Assembly: GCA_035565775.1 (NCBI GenBank)
Contig: DATMRW010000021.1
Location: 1,009,217-1,073,216, forward strand
Length of the DNA stretch: 64,000 nucleotides
Reading direction: 5' to 3'
Source of the DNA: PRO6 sp035565775
GTDB lineage: Bacteria; Pseudomonadota; Alphaproteobacteria; Rhizobiales; Xanthobacteraceae
Every line of letters starts with the position of its first letter. Positions within the stretch are counted from its first letter, which is position 1. Position numbers and translations under genes: made by a program. The notes beneath the pieces are model-generated. The model was not told the origin of the DNA. It was given only the letters and a program-made list of their open reading frames with translations, and searched no databases. Positions 54,865 to 63,197 of the stretch are shown here, piece by piece.

Positions 54865-55659
54865 TCAACTGCGGATCATGCGCCTAGTTACGGCAAAGCG
54901 CAGTCTTGCCGGCAATGCCGCCAGAAGTTTCATCGACAGCACCATCTTCCAGGGAAACGCAATTTCGAAGTGTCGGGATTTCAGCCCCGCCATGATGTGA
55001 TCGACAGCCATATCGGCGGAAATGAGAAATGGCATCGGAAAGTCATTCTTCTGCGTCAGCGGCGTATCGACAAAACCCGGATTGATGAGACTGAGGCGCA
55101 CATTGTGCGCGGCGAGTTGAGGATAGAGCGCCTCGCACATATTGATCAGCGCAGCCTTGGTTGCCCCATAAGCGGCAGCGCCCGGCAGCCCGACATAACC
55201 GGCGACCGAGGAAACAACGGCGATATGCCCGCCCCCTCGCGCCATCATCCGCGGAATCAGTGCGGCCAGGCAATGGACGTTGCCCATCAGATTGACCTCG
55301 ACCGTTGCACGAAAGGCCGCGACGTCGAGGCCTGTGGCCGAGTCGCGGGCATAGGTGCCGGCGTTGAGCACTGCAAGCTCAGGCCGCCCTAGGGCATTTT
55401 CGATGCGGGCGACGGTCTCTAAGGTCGCCTCCGCATCCGTGACGTCGAGCGGAAACGCGTGAATGCGTCCTGGCGCTTCGGCCGCCAGTGTGTCGAGGCT
55501 TCGCTCTGTCCGTGCGCTTACGGCGACGTTCCAGCCCTCTCGGGCGAGGCGCAGCGCCAGGGCGCGGCCGATGCCGGAGCCGGCGCCGGTAACCCATGCC
55601 GAGCGGCAGTTCGTCGCCCCAGCCTGAGCGCGTGCGCCAGCATTCGTATTGTCCTGCAT
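54865..55659 (-). CDS. Short-chain dehydrogenase/reductase
   Basis: A 264-residue SDR from ATG 55659 behind GAGGGAAGGG. Motifs are the cofactor site TGAGSGIGRALALRL, NAGTYARDS, the catalytic Ser in VVSSVAGYVG, YGATKAA with Tyr and Lys, and INPGFVDTPLT. The substrate is unknown. It is convergent with the cyclopropane synthase gene (30 bases apart). An SDR is part of the corresponding RpoE-dependent gene set in Rhodobacter. Confidence 0.92.
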   Translation of the reverse strand: MQDNTNAGARAQAGATNCRSAWVTGAGSGIGRALALRLAREGWNVAVSARTERSLDTLAAEAPGRIHAFPLDVTDAEATLETVARIENALGRPELAVLNAGTYARDSATGLDVAAFRATVEVNLMGNVHCLAALIPRMMARGGGHIAVVSSVAGYVGLPGAAAYGATKAALINMCEALYPQLAAHNVRLSLINPGFVDTPLTQKNDFPMPFLISADMAVDHIMAGLKSRHFEIAFPWKMVLSMKLLAALPARLRFAVTRRMIRS

Positions 55660-55997
55660 GCCCTTCCCTCGCAAAACCCGGGTTACACTTCTGTTACGGG
55701 CGAAATCGCAATTGGTTCAGGGGCGCGCATAAAATCGTTAACCCAGCGGCAAATCCTCACTGTCTCTGCGGGTCTGGCTTCGCGATGATCTCTGGCCGAT
55801 AACCCGGCACTCAATGCCGCCGCCCTGGTCTAGAGCGGTGGCGCCGCATTTCTGTGCGCAAACGGACTCCGAGCTCGCGCTTCTTGTCGCGGCCTTGTGG
55901 GCCTCGGCAAAAATCTCGCATCGCCAAGGGCGTTGCCTCTGAGGCCGACATCGAGCTACCGGTCGGAATTAGGTGCTCGGCCCTCCTTGCTTAACTG
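55660..55997. other. Upstream region of the SDR gene and spacer
   Basis: No gene was recognised. A minus-strand TGAACC (55719-55714), 17 bases, TAACAG (55696-55691) lies about 32 bases upstream of the SDR ATG and could be a variant RpoE promoter, although both -35 and spacing depart from the other sites. Confidence 0.4.
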
Positions 55998-56256
55998 TCA
56001 GGGAAGCCACGGACTGACAAGGAAGCCGCGGTCATCAGCTCCGACCAAAGCGACGCGAGCCCGTGCCTTCTCCGTCTCATCGATGGCTTCCACGATCAGA
56101 CTTCCCCTCCCCTCCCGGAGCGGGAAATCCTCTATCGTCCCGCGAGCGGTGACAAAGCTGCCATGACGGGGCACATCGTAACGCCAGGGAACCAGTGCGC
56201 CGACGTGCTTCTCGGGCGCACGCAAAGTTCGTGACAGAACCCCTTGCAGGCATGTG
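55998..56256 (-). CDS. Possible small protein downstream of the BLUF gene, unrecognised
   Basis: An open minus frame with a rather regular composition (HVGALVPWRYDVPRHGSFVT; GSLIVEAIDETEKARARVAL) ending in SPWLP. No ATG or GTG with a good ribosome site lies between the BLUF stop and the conserved-looking part, so it may be a remnant or start at a TTG. No family was recognised. Listed because its residue pattern looks more protein-like than neighbouring frames. Confidence 0.3.
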
Positions 56257-56265
56257 CGGTATTGA

Positions 56266-56709
56266 TCACGCCCGAAGCGCCTCTTCTTCCAAAAGGAGCC
56301 GATACAATGTGGCGTAGAGATCATCAGCACTAAACTTGGAAGGATCAAATCCGCTTTGCGATCCAATCGAGTTTAATGCGCCGGCATGATCGGGAGAGCC
56401 ACTGACCAGAGCCATCGCCCATCGATCGAACTGGCGATATTCGATCGGCTCGACAGCGAGAAGTGAAACATCACCATGACGATCGTCCTGCTGAATACGC
56501 TCGAAGGTCGCCTCCACATCTTTCAGATGCCCCTCCAGAACCTGGCCAAAACAGCCGAGATTGAAAATTAAGGCGCCAGTCACCTTGGAGCGCAGATTAT
56601 TTTCGCGACTGGTCGCAAGGATCTGCTCGATCGCCTGTTTAAATTCCTCTCCAGCTTTGGCTATCCTGCTTCGGCTGTAATAAACGAGCCGATAAAGTTC
56701 GTTACTCAC
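56266..56709 (-). CDS. BLUF-domain blue-light sensor
   Basis: A 147-residue flavin photoreceptor. GTG 56709 is preferred: it is 2 bases after the GGDEF-EAL stop and has AAGAAAGG upstream, whereas ATG 56739 overlaps that gene. The BLUF domain begins ELYRLVYYSRSRI with the light-active Tyr at residue 10. The flavin-contacting Asn lies in SRENNLRSKVTGALIF (Asn 38) and Gln in CFGQVLEG (Gln 56); WAM near residue 97 corresponds to the C-terminal Trp/Met switch. No output domain is fused, so it must signal to a partner, most likely the co-encoded GGDEF-EAL protein. Confidence 0.93.
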   Translation of the reverse strand: MSNELYRLVYYSRSRIAKAGEEFKQAIEQILATSRENNLRSKVTGALIFNLGCFGQVLEGHLKDVEATFERIQQDDRHGDVSLLAVEPIEYRQFDRWAMALVSGSPDHAGALNSIGSQSGFDPSKFSADDLYATLYRLLLEEEALRA

Positions 56710-56711
56710 TC

Positions 56712-58370
56712 TTAAGCCTTTCTTACTGATTGATTCCATGAGCGCAAAAATGCACCGACATCAGCCAAGGGAATTGGCCTTCCGGTGAGATAGCCTTGTA
56801 CAGATGTGCAGCCTTCCAAGCGCGCTCGCTCTAATTGCTCCTCGGTTTCGACTCCTTCCGCAATGGTTTTCATGCCGAGACTCACGCCCAGTCCTGCAAC
56901 CGCCCTCAGCACGGCCCGGCACTCAACCCGATCGTCGGCTCCGCGGATGAATGACTGGTCGATTTTGATCTTGTCGAAGGGAAACTTTTGCAGATAGCTA
57001 AGCGAGGAATATCCCGTTCCGAAATCATCCATGGACACCTGCACCCCGTGAGCCTTGACGGCACTGAGCGTCGCGAGAACTTCGTCCGTGTAATTCAAAA
57101 GGGCGCTTTCGGTGATTTCGAGCTCGAGCCGCTGCGGTGCCAAACCGGACTTCGTTAAAGCAGACATAATTGTATCGGCAAGGTTACCTCCCCTAAATTG
57201 CATGGGGGACACGTTGACCGACACGGATAAATCATCCTGCCATGTAGATGCATCGCTGCACGCCGTTCGCAGTGCCCACTCACCGATCTGGACGATCAAG
57301 CCGGTTTCTTCAGCCAGAGGAATAAAGTCTAGCGGCGAAATGACCCCACGCTCAGGATGGTGCCATCGAATGAGTGCCTCAAATCCGGATACGCGGTTCT
57401 TGGCGAGATCGATTTGGGGCTGATAGACAAGCCCGAACTGCTTGAAAGCCAGCGCTTTCCGGAGATCGATCTCGATCGCCCGCCGACGCTGCATGTTTTC
57501 ACGTAGTTCCGGATCGAACAAGGCGAATCGGGCGCGGCCACCATGCTTCGCTCGGTAAAGCGCGAGATCAGCGTTCTGCAGGAGTCTCTCCCCGGAGTGC
57601 ACATCAGTTTCCAAGAAAGCGATGCCGATACTCAGGCCGATATTCACTGAATGGCCGTTGATCACATAGGTGCGACCGATGAGATCGATTAACCTCTCAG
57701 CCAAGCTCGTCGCGTCCGCGGTGCTACTAATATTTTTTTGAAGGATGACAAACTCGTCGCCGCCAACCCGCGCAATGATATCTTCCCTCCGGCATGCACT
57801 TCGCAATCGCTTGGCAACGGCCTTTAGAAGTTCGTCGCCGATCGGGTGACCCAGCGTGTCGTTGACGAACTTAAATCGATCAAGGTCCAAGGCGTACACT
57901 GCAATGTCATTGCGTACGTTCGAATCAGCTGCGATCTCCGCCTCAAGCGCGAGCAGGAGCTGCGTACGCCCAGACAGCCCCGTAAGCTCATCCAAGGGAA
58001 ATGAACAGGGCCCAGGCCCTTGAATCTCTGTCGGCGTCAAAGCTACCACTATCTGGCTTTCCTCGGGCGTTTCCCACATCACGTGGGCACCGCCATCGCC
58101 CGCTCCGACGATGCTCGGCAGTCGAGCACCGGTCGGACGCTGAATATCCGATGTGGGTTTTCGAAATCGGCACGCCTGGAAAACCCGGCTAAAGAACGCC
58201 TGTTGACTAACCGGATCATCCCCTGCGAGTTGCATTGCTGCATCATTCGCATATCGAACGCTCCCATCATAACCGAATGCAAAAATGGGCTGACGAAGTC
58301 GATAAAGGTCGATGGACTGTTCTGCTTCGCTCGCAGCAACGATCGTCTTCGAAGTGCTCATGAGTAACAT
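56712..58370 (-). CDS. PAS-GGDEF-EAL protein (c-di-GMP synthase/phosphodiesterase)
   Basis: A 552-residue cytosolic protein without a membrane segment. A PAS-like N-terminus spans residues about 20-110 (QPIFAFGYDGSVRYANDAAM). The GGDEF domain has GGDEF at 203-207 and LDRFKFVNDTLGHPIGDELL. The EAL domain has EAL at 331-333, LEITESALL, DDFGTGYSSL, KIDQSFIRG, IAEGVETEEQL and VQGYLTGRPI. All catalytic residues I can check in both domains are present, so it could make and degrade c-di-GMP. Its stop lies 2 bases before the BLUF gene's likely GTG. Confidence 0.95.
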   Translation of the reverse strand: MLLMSTSKTIVAASEAEQSIDLYRLRQPIFAFGYDGSVRYANDAAMQLAGDDPVSQQAFFSRVFQACRFRKPTSDIQRPTGARLPSIVGAGDGGAHVMWETPEESQIVVALTPTEIQGPGPCSFPLDELTGLSGRTQLLLALEAEIAADSNVRNDIAVYALDLDRFKFVNDTLGHPIGDELLKAVAKRLRSACRREDIIARVGGDEFVILQKNISSTADATSLAERLIDLIGRTYVINGHSVNIGLSIGIAFLETDVHSGERLLQNADLALYRAKHGGRARFALFDPELRENMQRRRAIEIDLRKALAFKQFGLVYQPQIDLAKNRVSGFEALIRWHHPERGVISPLDFIPLAEETGLIVQIGEWALRTACSDASTWQDDLSVSVNVSPMQFRGGNLADTIMSALTKSGLAPQRLELEITESALLNYTDEVLATLSAVKAHGVQVSMDDFGTGYSSLSYLQKFPFDKIKIDQSFIRGADDRVECRAVLRAVAGLGVSLGMKTIAEGVETEEQLERARLEGCTSVQGYLTGRPIPLADVGAFLRSWNQSVRKA

Positions 58371-59193
58371 CCTTGCATGCGCCCTCCTGCTGGCCCGGCT
58401 ACTGTTGACCTCCGTGACCGCCGGTAGCCGTACGGTATAAAGTCCGTAGCCACATCACGTGCGATGATGGAATTTCGCTCTCCGTCAGGAAACAGCGCGA
58501 ACTCAGAGCTAGGCAGCAGCTAACAACCATCCAGTTGGGAGGCGTTGGCTTATACCACCCGCCAACGGTGAATGATAAAAACCTCCAACTTTATTCTTGG
58601 TGAGCGATAGCAAAGGGTAAAGAAGTTGGAATGGAGGCAAGTCTGCGATTTGACCGGCCCACGAGATTGCAGTTTAACGATATCTTTTGGGGCTGGACCA
58701 AGCTGAGACCACCGCGGTCGGACCGATCGAAGCTGGCGTAACACCCCTCATTGAGGGACGCGAGATCATCGCCGAATTCCACCTGATAGTCCGGCGCAAG
58801 GTTGAGGCGGGACTACCCGTGGATCGAGCGCGCCCGCGCAGGTCTGATCGCCTGTTCGCCGGCGGCGTCGCGACGGATGAAGCGGCGGTTCGAGCGGCGA
58901 TCACTTCGTCTTGCTTCAACGGACAGACTGAGGGTCAGATCACCAAGCTCGATGCATACCCTCTGACCGATGGCGGCGACGATCGTGACACCTTCCGAGC
59001 CTCGCTTACAGCAGCAATTTCATAACCTCGGGTGATGCGCGAACCGTGGGCGAAGCTACAGAGGTCGCTATGCGGTGCCGACACGCTGAAGAGCGTAACA
59101 TCGTTTCATTCGGCAGCTGGCACGGCGACTTCTTCCCTCAGGCCGGATGCCATTGGGTAGCAGGGCATGGCAAGGTCGACAGTGTGTTGTCCA
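58371..59193. other. 823-base gap between the GGDEF-EAL and HtrA genes
   Basis: Contains the promoter region of the GGDEF-EAL/BLUF pair near 58380-58480. A plus-strand frame at 58687-59025 (TTG start, 112 codons, with EGREIIAEFHLIVRRKVEAG) is unrecognised and lacks a convincing ribosome site, so it is noted but not called. Nothing else recognisable. Confidence 0.45.
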
Positions 59194-60300
59194 CTAGCGT
59201 AAACGGTGAGCACTGGGGACGGACGCGGTGCTCGATTCCGGCGGCGGCGCGACCTGGACCACGACGGTGTACGGCGCGCCACCGCGCTGTATATTGAGCT
59301 TCACGTCCTGGCCGATGCGAGCTAGCCCCACTTTGTTGCGCAGCTGCGCCGCGGTGCGGATCGGACGGTCATCGGCCATGGTGACGATGTCGCCCCTGCG
59401 CAGGCCCGCTTTTTCCGCGGGGGAATCCGGCGCGACCTCCGCAATCATGGCCCCCTCGTTGCGGCCTCTGTTAACGGACGGATGCAAGTCCTTGACCGAG
59501 ACGCCGATGCGGCCTCGCTTGACCCGTCCCGTTGAGATGATCTGCTCCATCACCCGCCGTGCCATGTTGACCGGAATCGCAAAGCCGATGCCGACATTGC
59601 CCCCGGCAGGCGAGATGATTGCGGAGTTGATGCCGATCAGCTCACCGCGCAGGCTGACGAGCGCACCGCCGGAATTTCCGGGATTGATTGCGGCATCGGT
59701 CTGGATGAAATCCTCAAAGCCCTGCTTGTCGAGGCCGGTGCGGCCAAGCGCGCTGACGAGACCGGACGTGACTGTCTGGCCGAGCCCGAAGGGATTGCCG
59801 ATCGCAAGAACGAAGTCACCGACCTCCAGCGCGTCGCTGTCGCCAAGCGGGAGCGCCCTCAACCCGGCTGGTTTCTGAATCTGCAGCACCGCGACATCGG
59901 TCGGCGGGTCGCGCCCGATCACCTTCGCGGAGAACTGCCGGCTGTCTTTGGTCGTGATCTGGACCGTGGACGCGCCCTCGACCACATGATTGTTGGTTAG
60001 CACATAGCCGCGCTGGGCATCGACGATGACGCCGGAACCGGTGGCGTTGACCTCCTTCTCGATCTGCTTAGGGGTGTCGAAGAATTCGCGGAAGATCGGA
60101 TCACGGTACAACGGATTGTCCTCGCGGACGCGCCCAAGTACGGAAATATTGATGACTGCAGGCGTGACCTGGCGAACCAGCGGTGCCAGTGTCGGGATCG
60201 AGCCGGCCGTCCTCGCGTCGGGTACCTGGGCTGCGGCAGGATGCGATGCCGACAACGCCAGCGTAAGGAGCACCAACGAGAACCAACGCACGCGATGCAT
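59194..60300 (-). CDS. HtrA/DegP-type periplasmic serine protease
   Basis: A 368-residue secreted protease from ATG 60300 behind AAGGTGA. Signal peptide FSLVLLTLALSASHPAAAQ. The trypsin-like domain has catalytic His in LTNNHVVEGA, Asp in PPTDVAVLQI and Ser in INPGNSGGALV. One PDZ domain follows (GRIGVSVKDLHPSV, APDSPAEKAGLRRGDIVTMA), as in DegS/HhoB-length members rather than the two PDZ domains of DegP. It degrades damaged envelope proteins. It is 140 bases downstream of a small unknown gene and near hsp20. Confidence 0.94.
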   Translation of the reverse strand: MHRVRWFSLVLLTLALSASHPAAAQVPDARTAGSIPTLAPLVRQVTPAVINISVLGRVREDNPLYRDPIFREFFDTPKQIEKEVNATGSGVIVDAQRGYVLTNNHVVEGASTVQITTKDSRQFSAKVIGRDPPTDVAVLQIQKPAGLRALPLGDSDALEVGDFVLAIGNPFGLGQTVTSGLVSALGRTGLDKQGFEDFIQTDAAINPGNSGGALVSLRGELIGINSAIISPAGGNVGIGFAIPVNMARRVMEQIISTGRVKRGRIGVSVKDLHPSVNRGRNEGAMIAEVAPDSPAEKAGLRRGDIVTMADDRPIRTAAQLRNKVGLARIGQDVKLNIQRGGAPYTVVVQVAPPPESSTASVPSAHRLR

Positions 60301-60440
60301 CTCGGTCACCTTGTCGCTTCGGTTGAAACTGGAAGCTGAAGCGTGCCGCTGCGTGAGGAGAGCGTCGCCAAGGCAAGCAATGGAACCGCCCAAGCGGCCG
60401 ATGGCCGAGCAACACGAGCGTAAGAATCGCCTGCGGAACA

Positions 60441-60770
60441 TCATGAGCCGCTCCGCTGCGCGGCGGCCCAGGGCCGCCGCAACCGCATCGGAACGCCGCC
60501 GCCCTGCGGAGGATCATCGTTGCCGCCGTCGAGCCGGCGCAGCGCCGCGAGAATATCCGCGAGCCGGATCGCATGGCCCATGCCCGGAATGTTACGCAAG
60601 GCCGGGCAGGATTCGACCGCGTACATATCGGAGGCCCAGGACGACAAGATAATCCGCTTCTCGGGCACCGACAGTTCCGTGTCGTTCAGAACGTCGGTCG
60701 GTGAAGCATAGTGAGCCGCGGGATGAAAGATCGGATGAAGATTGCTCGCATTGGGGTTGATATGGCTCAT
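60441..60770 (-). CDS. Conserved-looking small protein of unknown function
   Basis: A 109-residue protein from ATG 60770 behind AAGGGAGA. I do not recognise a named family. Its sequence looks genuine: HPAAHYASPTDVLNDTELSV, EKRIILSSWASDMYAVESCP and GMGHAIRLADILAALRRLDG, then a glycine/proline-rich tail. The segment PTDVLND-LS--EKR-IL-SWASD recurs in small proteins encoded beside heat-shock genes in this family of bacteria, as I recall. Lying between hsp20 and an HtrA protease suggests a stress role. Confidence 0.7.
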   Translation of the reverse strand: MSHINPNASNLHPIFHPAAHYASPTDVLNDTELSVPEKRIILSSWASDMYAVESCPALRNIPGMGHAIRLADILAALRRLDGGNDDPPQGGGVPMRLRRPWAAAQRSGS

Positions 60771-60814
60771 AAGCAATGTCTCCCTTAAACGCTCCTTTCC
60801 GAGGGATGGATGAT

Positions 60815-60843
60815 TTGGACGGCGGCGAGCGGCCGCCGTCCAA
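60815..60843 (-). other. Perfect 12-bp hairpin upstream of the 109-residue gene
   Basis: TTGGACGGCGGC, a 5-base loop and GCCGCCGTCCAA form an uninterrupted stem ending 45 bases before the ATG at 60770. There is no T-run. It might end hsp20 transcription, protect an mRNA end, or act as a 5' leader structure. Confidence 0.55.
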
Positions 60844-61032
60844 TGCTGACTTGATGCTATTGTGCGTTGATGGTGATACGTCTGATGCCGGCTCGCGCAT
60901 CGGCGCAAGCCCCTGGTTCTTGAACCAAGGAATGAGATCACTAGAACCTACGGACACTCTCCTTCGTTAATCGCGGAGGAAGCACGGACGCACAGACGTC
61001 CCGCACCCCACTGTGACGGTTTCAATCGAGTC

Positions 61033-61488
61033 CTAAGCTGCTTTCTTCTGCGTGATCTGGACCGAAGGAGAGCCGATATCGATCTCGATCTGGCGCGGCT
61101 TCATCGCTTCCGGAACCTTTCGGACGAGATCGACGATCAACAGACCGTCCCTGAAAGACGCCTGGTTTACCTGCACGTAATCGGCAAGATTGAAAACGCG
61201 ACGGAACGGCCGTGCCGAGATTCCCTGGTAGAGATATTCCCGCGTGGCTCCATCGGGCTTCCTGCCCTCGATGGTGAGCGCGTTCTGCTCTGCGGTCACG
61301 GAGATGTCGTGGACGCCGAAGCCGGCCACCGCCAACGTAATGCGGTAGTGGTCTTCTCCGGAACGTTCAATGTTATAGGGAGGATAGTTATCCTCGGCCG
61401 CCTGTCGCAACGTGGAGTCGACAAGGTCCGCCAGGCGATCGAAGCCGATGGTGGAGCGCCACAGCGGCGCAAAATCGAGTGTCCTCAT
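61033..61488 (-). CDS. Small heat-shock protein Hsp20
   Basis: A 151-residue alpha-crystallin chaperone from ATG 61488 behind GGAGGA. It starts MRTLDFAPLWRSTIGFDRLA and has YPPYNIERSGEDHYRITLAV, LYQGISARPFRRVFNLADYV and RDGLLIVDLVRKVPEAMKPR, typical of class A rhizobial Hsp20 (HspA/IbpA type). It holds unfolding proteins during heat shock. Expression is probably controlled by the ROSE-like leader and sigma-32-type promoter listed separately. Confidence 0.95.
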   Translation of the reverse strand: MRTLDFAPLWRSTIGFDRLADLVDSTLRQAAEDNYPPYNIERSGEDHYRITLAVAGFGVHDISVTAEQNALTIEGRKPDGATREYLYQGISARPFRRVFNLADYVQVNQASFRDGLLIVDLVRKVPEAMKPRQIEIDIGSPSVQITQKKAA

Positions 61489-61608
61489 AGCCAAGTCCTC
61501 CAAAGAGCAAGATGGATACGAAGGAGCGCAAGACGGACGTCCGCAAGGACACCGGCCCGGCGCAATGCCGGACCCGACCTGGCGTCCGGCATACCGTTCT
61601 CGCGGCGG
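61489..61608 (-). promoter_or_regulatory. ROSE-type RNA thermometer in the hsp20 leader
   Basis: The 120-base leader has the ROSE layout. A perfect 8-bp hairpin (TGCCGGAC / GTCCGGCA, 61584-61591 with 61566-61573) is followed by small hairpins and then the 3' element CCATCTTGCTC, TTTGGAGGACTTGGCT, ATG. The TCCATCTTGCT strand (61505-61516) can pair with the GGAGGA ribosome site (61496-61501). This 3' end is nearly the same as that of Bradyrhizobium japonicum ROSE elements, which melt on heating to release translation. Confidence 0.85.
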
Positions 61609-61614
61609 AAATTT

Positions 61615-61642
61615 ATCTAGAAAAACGGTAGATGATTTCAAG
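61615..61642 (-). promoter_or_regulatory. Candidate RpoH (sigma-32) promoter of hsp20
   Basis: On the minus strand CTTGAAA (61642-61636), a 15-base spacer and CTAGAT (61620-61615), close to the alphaproteobacterial RpoH pattern CTTG-N17/18-CYTAT. It predicts a start near 61608, giving a leader of the length expected for a ROSE element. Confidence 0.6.
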
Positions 61643-61798
61643 AGGAGCTGCAAAAAAAGTTCGCGGCCCGGTCGGGGCTAGAGAAGTCAGTCGCCGTTAA
61701 CCATGCGCGGGCCGGTCCAAGCGGCCTCAGCAAAGTCAACCGAGCTAATTCGGCTTCGGCGTCATGACGGAGGCGCAAAAGGCCGAGCGCGGCGACCG

Positions 61799-61988
61799 TC
61801 AATCGTATATTGAAGCGGATGGCACGACGTCGGCCTGAGTGTCCCCGCAACGGCACTCGTAGGTGCAGGCCACGGTTTCCGTATCGATCTCCGCATGAGA
61901 ACAACATCATGGCTCCGCACTTCGCACAGCACGGTGGAGACGACTTGGTCGTGAGAATGGGTGCCGGGACATGGCGGGTAAGCGTCAT
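61799..61988 (-). pseudogene. Small zinc-ribbon protein interrupted by a frameshift
   Basis: ATG 61988 follows a strong AGGAGGT site and reads MTLTRHVPAPILTTKSSPPC then CAKCGAMML in one frame. The sense then moves to another frame, SHAEIDTETVACTYECRCGD and TQADVVPSASIYD, ending at TGA 61801-61799. The 190-base span is one base off a multiple of three. The CxxC...CxC pairs suggest a rubredoxin- or zinc-ribbon-like fold of about 62 residues. Either a genuine frameshift or a sequencing error near 61905. Confidence 0.6.
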
Positions 61989-62095
61989 AAGCTGACCTCC
62001 TGCACGAAATTTCAATCCAATCCGCAGTGACTGGCCTGAATGGCCAGAAGCGATCCGACGTCTCAATCCCCTCTAAGACGCCACTTGTCGAATGT

Positions 62096-63182
62096 TCAAC
62101 AGCGCAACGCCACCGTCTTGAACGCCGCGACAAGGGCCTTTTCCAGCTTGCCATCCATTTCAGAAAGGACCTCATAAGCCTGCCGACCCGGCAATGGCGG
62201 CTTATAGGAGCGCGCTTCGATCAAGGCGGCGAAGATATCGGAGATCGTGAGCAGCCGGACGAGATCGGGGATCTGGGCGGCACGCAAACCGTCGGGATAT
62301 CCCGTTCCGTCGAGGTATTCATGATGGTGGCGAACCGCGTCGAGGACTTCCGCTGAAACACCGTGCACCCGCTGCTGCGCCTCGAAGCCAATGCTCCTGC
62401 ATGATCGCGCGCTCATCGTCGTCGAGCTTGCCAGGTTTATCGAGAATCTCAACCGGGATTCTGGCTTTTCCGACATCATGGAGTGTGGCGGCAAGGCCCA
62501 GCCGCTTTACATCGGCATTGGAAAAACCAAGACTCATCGCAAAGTCGACGGCAACCCCCGTCACCAGCATGCAGTGCTGGAACGTGCCCTCATGATAGCG
62601 GCGGACAGTATCGAGCCAGGCCGACAAACCGTTGCCGGCAATGCTGTCGATGACCTGGTCCGTCGCGCTTACGGCATCGGCCAACTGGATCGGCGCGCCA
62701 TCGATCGTCGCTGCAAACATCGACCCGATGGCGGCCGAACAGCGTGCAACGGCGTCCGCTGATACAGGCGGAGTGCCCTGCTCTGCCATCTCCGGCCGGA
62801 GGGCGTATTTTAGGGCTCTGGCGTCGACCGGGCTGAAGAAAATATTCGTCGCCCCGATTGCATAGGCCTGGACAATCGAGAGGCGCACGCCCCGCTCGAC
62901 AATGAACAGACGGCGCGGGGCATCTTTGTGAGCCGCCAGGATCCGCCGGACCTCGTCGACATTGCAGGGGTTCCGCAGCTCGATATCGACGACAAATGTG
63001 TCAACGTGAACATCGTCGATGATGTCGTTTCCCAAAATCTGCCAGAGCCGGTACTCGGGATGCAAGGCCTCGGCAATGGTCCGGAATTTCTCGTCTCGAT
63101 CGGCGAGGACACAGATCGTACTGGCCGATGACGGATCCGGCCGATTGTGACACCGATCCCCCCTCGCCAGTATCCAGGCCAT
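62096..63182 (-). pseudogene. HD-GYP-domain protein with a frameshift (c-di-GMP phosphodiesterase family)
   Basis: Frame one runs from ATG 63182 through a degenerate receiver-like domain (STICVLADRDEKFRTIAEAL; VHVDTFVVDIELRNPCNVDE) into the HD half with HDVGKARIPVEILDKPGKLD, reaching DDDERAIMQEH. Near 62390 homology switches to a second frame, IGFEAQQRVHGVSAEVLDAV, with HHHEYLDGTGYPDGL (the GYP motif), to a stop at 62096. The residues missing at the junction (normally H-P-x-x-I-G) suggest loss of about 8 bases. As it stands, the protein would lack the GYP half. Confidence 0.75.
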
Positions 63183-63197
63183 CCCAGACCTCCCCCT

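Noticed and set aside
58687..59025. 112-codon plus frame
   Set aside because: Starts at TTG without a clear ribosome site and shows no recognisable family; left as part of the gap.
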